A stretch of 64,000 nt of DNA from an uncultured Victivallales bacterium. GTDB lineage: Bacteria; Verrucomicrobiota; Lentisphaeria; Victivallales; UBA1829. This document shows, one piece after another, positions 25,521-32,838 of this stretch. Both the position numbers and the translations under genes were made by a program. Numbering within the stretch: the first letter of the stretch is position 1; each line of letters begins with the position of its first letter. The stretch covers positions 1 to 64,000 of the forward strand of contig CAKUDG010000012.1 in the NCBI GenBank assembly GCA_934644965.1, given 5' to 3'. The notes below the pieces were generated by a model. The model did not search any database. It had not been told where the DNA came from and worked only from the letters and a program-made list of their open reading frames with translations.

Positions 25521-26258
25521 ATGAAACTACAGACAGAAAGGAAACGGCAAACAGGGAAATGTTCCTTCCCTGTCTTCTCTACGGAAAACGGTTCGCGGGG
25601 ATTCGGAATCTTCTGCATTCATCCCCGTCGGGGCCATCATTCTCATCGGCATTCTCATCGGCATTTTCATCATTTTTTTCTTCTTTTCTGTTCCGCTCTG
25701 CTGACGCTGGCAGGCTGTTCCGAAGCGCCGGATCCTGCTCTGTCCGTTGAAGTCACCGCCGGAGAAAAAAGAAAGGCTTCAGGAGAACAAGAAAGGGGGG
25801 CATCCGGCCTTCCTGAATGGATGAAATCCCGGGAAAAAGAAATTCTCAAACTCTTCTCCGGAGGAGAAAGTATCCGCATGGAAGGAATCCGCGGAGGAAA
25901 GGGATATGCGTCTGTCCTTGACTCAAAAGGGGAAAAAGCCGGATATCTGCTGTACAGCACCTCTCCGGAAACGACAGCGGAAGGATTCAACGGAGCACTT
26001 CCCATGGCTGTGGCTCTGAATAAGGAAGACAGGGTAATTACCGTATTCCCACTTGAGAATAAAGAAGATCCGCCTTATATGAGAAAAATCCTCGATGAAA
26101 GCATGTTGCTGGAAGAGTGGTGCGGATTCCATCGAGAAGAGGCGGAAGGGCTGGAAGTCGATACCGTCAGCGGAGCAACTTACTCCTCACGCGGGATTAT
26201 CGAATCAGTCCGCCTCCTTCTGGGAAAGGATGTTCCGGAGAAGAGCCAGATGAATTGA
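25521..26258 (+). CDS. FMN-binding domain lipoprotein
   Basis: 245 residues. A hydrophobic segment (FFLLFCSALLTLAGC) ends in a lipobox with C66. The unusually long n-region before it is His-rich, with a 12-bp tandem repeat encoding HSHRHSHRH. The mature part is an RnfG/NqrC-type FMN-binding domain whose DTVSGAT motif (D214-T220) matches the ApbE flavin-transferase target, so T220 should carry covalent FMN outside the membrane. It starts 27 bases after flavodoxin and is probably co-transcribed. A function in extracytoplasmic electron transfer during iron limitation is inferred. The ATG lacks a strong ribosome-binding site, and the true start may be later in the n-region. Confidence 0.82.
   Translation: MKLQTERKRQTGKCSFPVFSTENGSRGFGIFCIHPRRGHHSHRHSHRHFHHFFLLFCSALLTLAGCSEAPDPALSVEVTAGEKRKASGEQERGASGLPEWMKSREKEILKLFSGGESIRMEGIRGGKGYASVLDSKGEKAGYLLYSTSPETTAEGFNGALPMAVALNKEDRVITVFPLENKEDPPYMRKILDESMLLEEWCGFHREEAEGLEVDTVSGATYSSRGIIESVRLLLGKDVPEKSQMN
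25639..25673 (+). repeat. 12-bp tandem repeat inside the FMN-lipoprotein signal region
   Basis: ATTCTCATCGGC occurs twice exactly (25639-25650, 25651-25662), then a degenerate third copy runs into a seven-T tract. It encodes the His-rich part of the n-region. A unit change would keep the reading frame; a change in the T tract would not. Confidence 0.75.
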
Positions 26259-26428
26259 AAAGAAAGAAACTTTTTCCCGCTCCTGAAAGAGCCGGATGAC
26301 CGGGAACAACTGTTGATTCCATTCCCGGCCGTACTCCGGAGCTGAGGAAAAGGAGAAAAAGTGAAACAAGCCCGGATAAATAAACAAACTGGAATCATAA
26401 AGACTAAAGGAAAAACAAACTCTGCCAT

Positions 26429-26836
26429 ATGAACAGGAAAGTTCTGCTGACCGTGATGTTGACGGCGGGCGCCGTCGCTTTTCTCTTCTGCCGTCTTCTG
26501 ATGAATGAAAAGAGCAGTTCCATTGATGCGCCCGGAGAAATCGTCGCCGAAGGCAAAGCGGTCCTTGACCGCATGCTCGAATCAGGAAGGAAAAACCGAT
26601 GGAAGGAATTCAAACAGGCATGGGAAAAAAATCCGGACAGGGATCAGATGGAGCTCTATGCGGACTGGATCGGAAATCTCAAAGGAGAATTTTCGGTAAT
26701 CTACGGGGTCATCCCTGACAATGCGCCGGAACGTCTGCTGCTCTACGGCTTTTTTGAAAGCGGAGGCATCCCCGTCGAAGTCACCATGACGAAAAAAAAC
26801 GGGAGCTGGAAAATCGTCTCCATTCAGGAAAGCTGA
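26429..26836 (+). CDS. Small membrane-anchored protein, NTF2-like C-terminus
   Basis: 135 residues with one N-terminal transmembrane or uncleaved signal segment (VLLTVMLTAGAVAFLFC) and an exported domain of about 105 residues. The domain ends VTMTKKNGSWKIVSIQES, a pattern common in NTF2-like and DUF4878-type domains. I do not recognise the family. It lies 170 bases after the FMN-binding lipoprotein on the same strand and may belong to the same iron-linked unit. AAGGAA is present 16 bases before the ATG, longer than optimal. A CCGGAAAA/TTTTCCGG inverted repeat (26841-26848, 26881-26888) follows and could mark the transcript end. Confidence 0.65.
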   Translation: MNRKVLLTVMLTAGAVAFLFCRLLMNEKSSSIDAPGEIVAEGKAVLDRMLESGRKNRWKEFKQAWEKNPDRDQMELYADWIGNLKGEFSVIYGVIPDNAPERLLLYGFFESGGIPVEVTMTKKNGSWKIVSIQES

Positions 26837-27166
26837 AGACCCGGAAAAGAAAAACAGGAAGGATTCTCGGAGCACAGGAGTTTTCCGGCTCAGTCCGAGT
26901 TCTCTGTCTCCCGCGAAAACAGGATCAAAGAATCACTAGGAACGGATCTTCTGCGAGTTCCGTCTGAAAAAAGCAGGGAACGCTTTTCCCGGAAAGAGGA
27001 GGTCCCCCCAGCTTCCTGTTTCTCCTCCTTCCATTCTTCTTTTTTTCAGGATGAATCCGTATGAGGGAGGAAGAGGGAAAGGGAAAAAAGGAAAAAGTCC
27101 GAGACAGCAAAACATGCAGCACAATCAGAAAAATATCATAAAATCAAGGAAAGGAAAACAGGAAAC
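26837..27166. other. Intergenic region before the second pseudopilin
   Basis: About 330 bases. Apart from the weak inverted repeat near its start it holds only purine-rich DNA and the AAGGAAAGGAAAACAGGAAAC ribosome-binding region of the next gene. No gene or clear promoter was seen. Confidence 0.45.
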
Positions 27167-27994
27167 ATGAGAATATCCATTCATCAGCCGGAAAAACGGG
27201 AATTCATTTTCTGCGAGGGGAGATCCCGGGCTTCAGGCGCCCGGAGAACATTCACTCTGATCGAACTCCTGGTCGTCATTGCGATCATCGCCATTCTTGC
27301 GGGGCTGCTGATGCCTGCGCTGGGGGAGGCGCGCAAAATCGCGCAGCTGACCTCCTGCAAATCGAATCTCCGGCAGATATCGACGGGATGGAGAATGTAT
27401 ATCAACGACTATGACAACGTTCCAAGCTATCAGCAGATGGGCGGCACGGGGAAACAAAATCCGGCTCTGGTTCTCCGTGTGCCGTATGGAGAAGTCGACG
27501 GAGAGGGAGGGACGGAGGAAATCTACGGAATGTCTGCCGCACTCAGACATTATGTGCCGGGAGGGAAAGTCTGGAAATGCCCCGGCTTCCCCTCCTATGT
27601 CAAATCCACTTACTACGTGCAGATGAACTCGCTCACAAAAATCAACGGGCAGTACAGCACAACGCCTTCAAGCATTACAGACGCCAGTACGGGAAAACGC
27701 ATCCGGATGAACATCCGCACGGTCTTTTCCAACAGGACTGTCGGAGGACAGGTGATTCTGGGAGAAAACAACAACTATGTCGGCGTCCAGCAAAGCGGCA
27801 CTCCGGACTCCTCCATGCCGAAAACCTACAGCGCCGCCGGATATTCCAGCCGCTGGTATGCACATTCCATGGTCGGAGGCAGTCAGTACAAAGAGGCAAA
27901 CGGCAATCTGAGAATGGTGGCGGACGGCACAATCATGCGCCAGGCGGACTGGAACCCGTATAAGAGAGGTCAGGAAACAGGCCCTCTCTGGTAG
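27167..27994 (+). CDS. Prepilin-like protein (pseudopilin N-terminus)
   Basis: This 275-residue protein has a 28-residue leader and then FTLIELLVVIAIIAILAGLL with Glu at +5 (E33). The residue before the cleavage site is Thr rather than Gly. The exported body ends with NGNLRMVADGTI, resembling the ...DG end of the H-X9-DG pseudopilins, though the exact His spacing is not kept. Like the protein at 15602-16453 it should be processed by a prepilin peptidase and anchored by its methylated helix. It lies 100 bases before the MoxR-type operon on the same strand; whether it belongs to that unit is unclear. A strong purine-rich ribosome-binding site precedes the ATG. Confidence 0.85.
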   Translation: MRISIHQPEKREFIFCEGRSRASGARRTFTLIELLVVIAIIAILAGLLMPALGEARKIAQLTSCKSNLRQISTGWRMYINDYDNVPSYQQMGGTGKQNPALVLRVPYGEVDGEGGTEEIYGMSAALRHYVPGGKVWKCPGFPSYVKSTYYVQMNSLTKINGQYSTTPSSITDASTGKRIRMNIRTVFSNRTVGGQVILGENNNYVGVQQSGTPDSSMPKTYSAAGYSSRWYAHSMVGGSQYKEANGNLRMVADGTIMRQADWNPYKRGQETGPLW

Positions 27995-28093
27995 AGACAA
28001 CAGTGCGGGCCGTCTGAACGCCGCCATGGAAAGAAAGAAAAAGGAATTCACCCTGAAAACAGGAATTCATCCTGAACCACGCAAAGATCCGTC

Positions 28094-29740
28094 ATGAAAA
28101 ACGAGATGAATGAGCTGAAACTTCAATTCCTGTCTGAACTGAATCAATTTCACAGGAAAACGATCCGGAAACATCTGAAACAGGTGTTCCTGTCCTGGTC
28201 TCCGCTTCTTTTTGTCTCGGCATCAGGAGCGGCGGCGGTCTTTGCGGCGGGTACGGCAATAGTATCTGCAGACGGGAATGAAGCCGGAAGTACGGCAGGA
28301 GGAAGTTTCTCCCTCTCCGAAGAATTGCTGCACGGAACATGGCTCTTCCCGCTCTGCTGCCTGATATTCATTCTTCTGCTGTGCCTGAAAAGTCTTCCCT
28401 CCCGCAAGGACTGCGCCGGAGAATTCGACAGAAGCTTCCGCTCCGAATCCCGGATTGTCAACGCGCTTGAAATCCTGGAAAGAAATGGGGAAACCCCTTT
28501 TGAACGGTATGCGCTCATTCAGGGACTGAACACCTTGCGACGTGTCCGGGAGAATAAAGAAAAAAATCCGGGAGAAGACCTCGCAGAAAAACTCACTCTT
28601 TCCGGAATGCGCTGGAAGGAGGCCTTCCTTCTTGCAGGAGGAATCCTTGCTTTCTGCCTCTGCCTTCCATTTTCGGAAAAGAAATCCGCGGAGGAAGGGC
28701 AAAATCCCAGTCTTGCATCGGGGAGAGACTCCCGCCCGGAAAAGACAGAAAGTCTTTCAGACATGGAAAATCTCAGAAAGCGGAACTCCCTTTTCTTCCG
28801 GAACCGTCTTCCTCTGCTGACGGAAAGGGAGACAGACATTGGGGGAAAAGACGGTCTTCTTTCCCGAAAAATGGAAAAAAACAGCCGGAGACAATCCATG
28901 GGAGGAGCCCCTTCCGCGGAAACACCGCAGGCGGAGAATTGCTCTCAAGACCATTCCAGTTCTTCATCCTCTCCCGATTCCGGAATCCCGTCCCTGAAAA
29001 GACGCCAGGCCCCCCCCGGCATCCCTGCTGAAACAAATCCCGACATCATCCTGGAAAGGCTGACGGATCACCCGAAGAAAGACAAAACTCAAAAAAGGCC
29101 CTTTCCATCTTCCTCCGGAGAAAGCAGCGCCCTGGACGGCAGGGACGAAGCGAAACTCTCACAATCCGCTCACAACAGCGGGAACGGCAGTCTCAACCGT
29201 CCCCCCTCCGGACGGAAGCAGAAGCGCAGATCCGCGAAAGAATCCCGGGAAATTCCCCATGAAGGCGCAAGCATCATGCTGTCAGACAACGCCCCCCCGG
29301 CAAGCCGGGAACTCGGCAAAGAAGAACCGGGAAAAGACGGTACCCCCTCCCCCGAAGGCAGAGGCGGGGAAAGCGGAGACAAAAAATCGAGAGGAACAGC
29401 TTCAATGCTTCCCGTGACACCCCTCCCCGACACCGTGAACGGACAGCTTTCCCGGGGAGAAGACATCAGCTTTACGGAACGGACTCCTCCTTCTTCCAAG
29501 GATCCGCTTTCCCCTGAGGAAGATTCCACCCTCATTCCCGCTTCCGCCAATTCAACGGGCGCCATCTCTTCCTCCTTGTTTCCGCAGATCCGGGCGGATG
29601 AACCTGCAGGAAGAAAGCGCACTCTTCCCCTCCCCTTCCGGAAACTTCTGGGAAAAGCTGTCCCCCCTCCACAGTTCCGGAACGGGAAGGCGTTTCCTGG
29701 AGCAGAATATACAGAAGAAAGAACTCACAAACAGAACTGA
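28094..29740 (+). CDS. Membrane protein with long polar tail, first gene of the MoxR operon
   Basis: 548 residues. Three hydrophobic segments (about 35-57, 81-98, 177-193) lie in the first 200 residues, with a helical stretch between the second and third (FDRSFRSESRIVNALEILER). The remaining 350 residues are Ser-, Pro-, Lys- and Glu-rich and probably disordered. I do not recognise the family, but a multi-helix membrane protein of unknown function commonly opens MoxR/DUF58/VWA operons, as this one does: the MoxR gene starts 9 bases after its stop. The polar tail may tether or scaffold partners. The start is ATG 28094; another ATG at 28106 is possible. Confidence 0.65.
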   Translation: MKNEMNELKLQFLSELNQFHRKTIRKHLKQVFLSWSPLLFVSASGAAAVFAAGTAIVSADGNEAGSTAGGSFSLSEELLHGTWLFPLCCLIFILLLCLKSLPSRKDCAGEFDRSFRSESRIVNALEILERNGETPFERYALIQGLNTLRRVRENKEKNPGEDLAEKLTLSGMRWKEAFLLAGGILAFCLCLPFSEKKSAEEGQNPSLASGRDSRPEKTESLSDMENLRKRNSLFFRNRLPLLTERETDIGGKDGLLSRKMEKNSRRQSMGGAPSAETPQAENCSQDHSSSSSSPDSGIPSLKRRQAPPGIPAETNPDIILERLTDHPKKDKTQKRPFPSSSGESSALDGRDEAKLSQSAHNSGNGSLNRPPSGRKQKRRSAKESREIPHEGASIMLSDNAPPASRELGKEEPGKDGTPSPEGRGGESGDKKSRGTASMLPVTPLPDTVNGQLSRGEDISFTERTPPSSKDPLSPEEDSTLIPASANSTGAISSSLFPQIRADEPAGRKRTLPLPFRKLLGKAVPPPQFRNGKAFPGAEYTEERTHKQN

Positions 29741-29749
29741 CAAACAGAT

Positions 29750-30772
29750 ATGGAAACAGAAACGAAAATGAATACGGAAATTAAAACGGATTCCGACACA
29801 GCTTTGGAACTGAGTCTTTTCCAGGAACGCTTCCGGAAGATCGCACGGGAAATCAATCGAGTCTTTGTGGGCCATGAAGAGCTGGTTACAGACCTTCTGG
29901 TCTCCCTGACTGCGGGGGGGCACATTCTGCTGGAAGGAGTCCCCGGACTCGGGAAAACCCTTCTTGCAAGGACACTTGCGGAAACGCTGGATCTCCAATT
30001 TTCGCGGATTCAGTTCACTCCGGATCTGATGCCGGCGGACATCACCGGAGCCATGCAGCTGCTGGAAAACGAGAAAGGACTTCCGGAACTTCTCTTCCGC
30101 CCGGGCCCCCTCATGGCCAATTTCGTACTGGCGGATGAAATCAACCGGACGACTCCGAAAACACAGTCGGCCCTTCTGGAAGCCATGCAGGAACATCAGA
30201 TCACAGCCGGGGAAAAAACACTTTTCCTTCCCGAACCCTTCACCGTCATTGCCACACAGAACCCGATCGAACAGGATGGAACCTATCCCCTGCCCGAAGC
30301 GGAACTCGACCGTTTTCTCATGAAACTCCTTCTGAAATACCCCGAAGAAGAGGAATACGGAAAAATTCTGGATCTGACAACCGGAACGGAAGAATACCGT
30401 GTTTCCGCCGTCTGTTCCGGAGACGAACTCCTCCAAATGCGCAGAACACTCCGCAAAGTTCTGGCGGAAAAAAGTGTAAGCAGCTATGCGGTCCGCCTGG
30501 TCATGGCCACACAGCCGGACTCGCGCCACGCCACAAAGACAACACAAAAATACCTGCTGCGCGGAGCGGGCCCGCGGGCGGCACAGGGACTCGTGCTCGC
30601 GGCAAAGGCTCATGCGCTCCTGGACGGACGGACCGCCATCTCGGCAGGAGACATCCGCAAAGCATGTCTTCCTGTCATGAGGCACCGCATCTCGTTAAAC
30701 TACTCGGCACGGGCGGAACGGATCACCCCGGATGAGATCCTCGGACACCTTCTCTCGGAGATCGGAGAATGA
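29750..30772 (+). CDS. MoxR-family AAA+ ATPase
   Basis: This 340-residue chaperone-like AAA+ ATPase belongs to the MoxR family, whose members help metal-bind, fold or assemble proteins together with VWA-domain partners. Walker A is GVPGLGKT (63-70), Walker B is VLADEINR (D129-E130), and the family motifs TQNPIEQDGTYPLPEAELDRF and RHAT follow. It overlaps the DUF58 gene by 4 bases (ATGA), indicating coupled translation. Its substrates are probably the VWA-containing proteins encoded downstream. Confidence 0.95.
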   Translation: METETKMNTEIKTDSDTALELSLFQERFRKIAREINRVFVGHEELVTDLLVSLTAGGHILLEGVPGLGKTLLARTLAETLDLQFSRIQFTPDLMPADITGAMQLLENEKGLPELLFRPGPLMANFVLADEINRTTPKTQSALLEAMQEHQITAGEKTLFLPEPFTVIATQNPIEQDGTYPLPEAELDRFLMKLLLKYPEEEEYGKILDLTTGTEEYRVSAVCSGDELLQMRRTLRKVLAEKSVSSYAVRLVMATQPDSRHATKTTQKYLLRGAGPRAAQGLVLAAKAHALLDGRTAISAGDIRKACLPVMRHRISLNYSARAERITPDEILGHLLSEIGE

Positions 30773-31680
30773 TCCAGAGACAGGAACTCTTCCCTCCCGA
30801 ACTGAACAAATTCCTGTTCAAACGATGCATCCCCCAGGAAAAAATCCGGCGGAAACAGCACATCCTCATGCACGGAAGACATCTTTCACAGACAATCGGA
30901 GACAGCCCGGAATTCCACGATTACCGCCCCTATGCACCCGGCGATGATCCCCGCCGTATCGACTGGAATCTTTTCCGCCGTACGCGCAAACTCCTTCTCC
31001 GGAAAAGCCTGCACTTCCCGGAAAGAAAACATCTGATCCTTCTGGACGACAGTCCCTCCATCCGTTTCCGTCCCTGCCGCGCCGTGACGGCCTGGCGTCT
31101 CGCGGCCCTCACAGGCGGAACGCTCCTGGCATGCGGAGATCCCGTTTCTCTGCGTGTCACAGGAACAGCGGGGGATCCCGTGGATTTCCGTCCCGGAGAC
31201 CTTTCCGTCCCCGCTCTTCTGGACAGACTCTCTGAAACCTTCGGATCAGCACCGGACAAGGAAGCTCAGAAACGCGGCCAGCAGGATCTCTTCTCCTTCC
31301 GCTTCCCACCCCGGTTCCAGCATGTCTGGATCGTTTCCGACTTCTTTGATCCGGAAGGATTCCGGCATCTGGAAAAGGCTCTTGCCGCCGGAAGCGGATT
31401 CACTCCGCTGCGCATCTTTGAAAAGCAGGAACGGACCCCGGATTTCACAAAGGATTTCCAGCTCCGGGACTGTGAAAACGGAAAGGAAATTCCCGTCTCC
31501 GCCGATCCCGGGCGGATGCGCCGCTATCAGGAACGCCTGAGCCTTTTTGAACGCATTCTGGAAAACGCGGCATTCAGAATCGGAAGCAGACGATATGATT
31601 TCGATGCGGAAACGCCCCTTCCCGAACTGCTGAAGCGTTTCATGGAGGAACTCTTTCCGGAAGGAGGAAAAGTCTTATGA
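30769..31680 (+). CDS. DUF58 domain protein
   Basis: This 303-residue protein has the DUF58 signature YRPYAPGDDPRRIDWNLFRR (about 55-74) followed by a VWA-like fold beginning HLILLDDSPSIRF, in which the DxSxS metal-site pattern is only partly kept (DDSPS). It is the standard partner of MoxR ATPases. It overlaps moxR by 4 bases and the next gene by 4 bases. The protein is soluble, so it should sit on the cytoplasmic side as an adaptor between the ATPase and the membrane VWA proteins. Confidence 0.92.
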   Translation: MIQRQELFPPELNKFLFKRCIPQEKIRRKQHILMHGRHLSQTIGDSPEFHDYRPYAPGDDPRRIDWNLFRRTRKLLLRKSLHFPERKHLILLDDSPSIRFRPCRAVTAWRLAALTGGTLLACGDPVSLRVTGTAGDPVDFRPGDLSVPALLDRLSETFGSAPDKEAQKRGQQDLFSFRFPPRFQHVWIVSDFFDPEGFRHLEKALAAGSGFTPLRIFEKQERTPDFTKDFQLRDCENGKEIPVSADPGRMRRYQERLSLFERILENAAFRIGSRRYDFDAETPLPELLKRFMEELFPEGGKVL

Positions 31681-32837
31681 TGCTGTTTCAGGGAATCTCG
31701 CCGCTTGAGGCTTCTGCAGCCGCGGGGGCGCTCTCCGGAGGACTGTTTTTGCTGCAGTTTCTTCGGAACCGCCACCCCCGGATGGAAGTCGCTTCGCTCA
31801 TGCTCTGGACGGATCCGGAGGAAAAGATCCGGCGCAGGGTCCTGTGGGAAAAACTGAGCAGAATCGCTGAAATTCTCCCGCTTCTCCTGGCCGTGTTTTT
31901 CCTCGCCGCCGCTTTGGCGGAACCGATATGGCGTTATGAGAAGCTGGAGCCAGTGGTCCTGGCAGCGGACCGGGACGGACTCGAAGAGGCCGCAAAACTG
32001 GCCGCTTCGCTCGACACTCTCAGCTGCAGTCTGATTTTTGCGGATGCGGCTCCCCTTTTCCTACGCGAAGCGGGGAAACGCCCCCGGATTCCGCCGGAAG
32101 ACATTTTTCCCTCCTCCTCCGATGCGGACAATGCCGTGTTCCCCACAACAAAAACGGGGAAGAGGACGGAACTCCTCCGGGAAAGGGAAAACAAAAAGGA
32201 AAAACCAAAGAAAAAAACAAAAATGAATGTAGCGACTGGAGACAGGAAAGCGGCTCTCCTTCTGGCTTCTGAACTCGCAGGAGAAAAAGGCCGGATCCTC
32301 TTTTTCGGCTCGGAACCCCCTCCATGGATGCCTGAAAACGCTCTTTTTCTCCGTGTCGAAGCCACCTCTTCCCCGGAAAAGGCGGAGAGAAAACCGGGGC
32401 AGACCAAAACGGACGCAGATCCGGGGAAAGATAGCACGGGACAAACGCTTTCCATCTTTGCGGAAGACGTTCCGGAAGAATTTTACGGAGTTCTGGAAGA
32501 GCTTCCCGGTATCGAACTGGCCCGAGAGAAAAAGACGGCAGACCTCCTCTTCCGCCCACGGGTTAGCGTCCTCCCCGCCTCTCAGAAGGAAGACAAGACA
32601 AATAAAGGGGAATACCCAGAAACGGAGACGGAGGAACTGCTTGAATCCCTGTCTATTCAGATAGAGGAATCGTACAGGATTCCCCGCCCCGATTCTCTTC
32701 AGAAAATGAAGGTTCCGGAAGCTTTCTTCCGTGCGGGTCCCTCAGGGAGTCTGCCGCTCGGGAATTTCTGCTTCCTCTCCGCCATCTTTGCACTTTTGAT
32801 TGATTTCTATCTCTGGAACAGAAGGATAACAGCATGA
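31677..32837 (+). CDS. BatA-like membrane protein
   Basis: 386 residues. The N-terminus has the layout of the aerotolerance BatA N-terminal domain: a membrane helix, FLRNRHPRMEVASLMLW, a second helix (ILPLLLAVFFLAAALAEPIW), then a soluble region. A degenerate VWA-like beginning (PVVLAADRDGLEE) lacks the DxSxS metal site. A Lys/Glu-rich low-complexity section (about 160-190) and a C-terminal helix (NFCFLSAIFALLIDFYLW) complete it. It overlaps the DUF58 gene by 4 bases and ends 1 base before the VWA-TPR gene. It is probably a structural member of the complex rather than a metal-binding VWA protein. Confidence 0.78.
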   Translation: MMLFQGISPLEASAAAGALSGGLFLLQFLRNRHPRMEVASLMLWTDPEEKIRRRVLWEKLSRIAEILPLLLAVFFLAAALAEPIWRYEKLEPVVLAADRDGLEEAAKLAASLDTLSCSLIFADAAPLFLREAGKRPRIPPEDIFPSSSDADNAVFPTTKTGKRTELLRERENKKEKPKKKTKMNVATGDRKAALLLASELAGEKGRILFFGSEPPPWMPENALFLRVEATSSPEKAERKPGQTKTDADPGKDSTGQTLSIFAEDVPEEFYGVLEELPGIELAREKKTADLLFRPRVSVLPASQKEDKTNKGEYPETETEELLESLSIQIEESYRIPRPDSLQKMKVPEAFFRAGPSGSLPLGNFCFLSAIFALLIDFYLWNRRITA

Positions 32838-32838
32838 A

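Noticed and set aside
25525..25708. Alternative frame giving a hydrophobic helix (FIPVGAIILIGILIGIFIIF) over the FMN-lipoprotein signal
   Set aside because: It has no usable start codon after the preceding stop and ends in TGA; only the frame ending in the lipobox continues into the FMN-binding domain.
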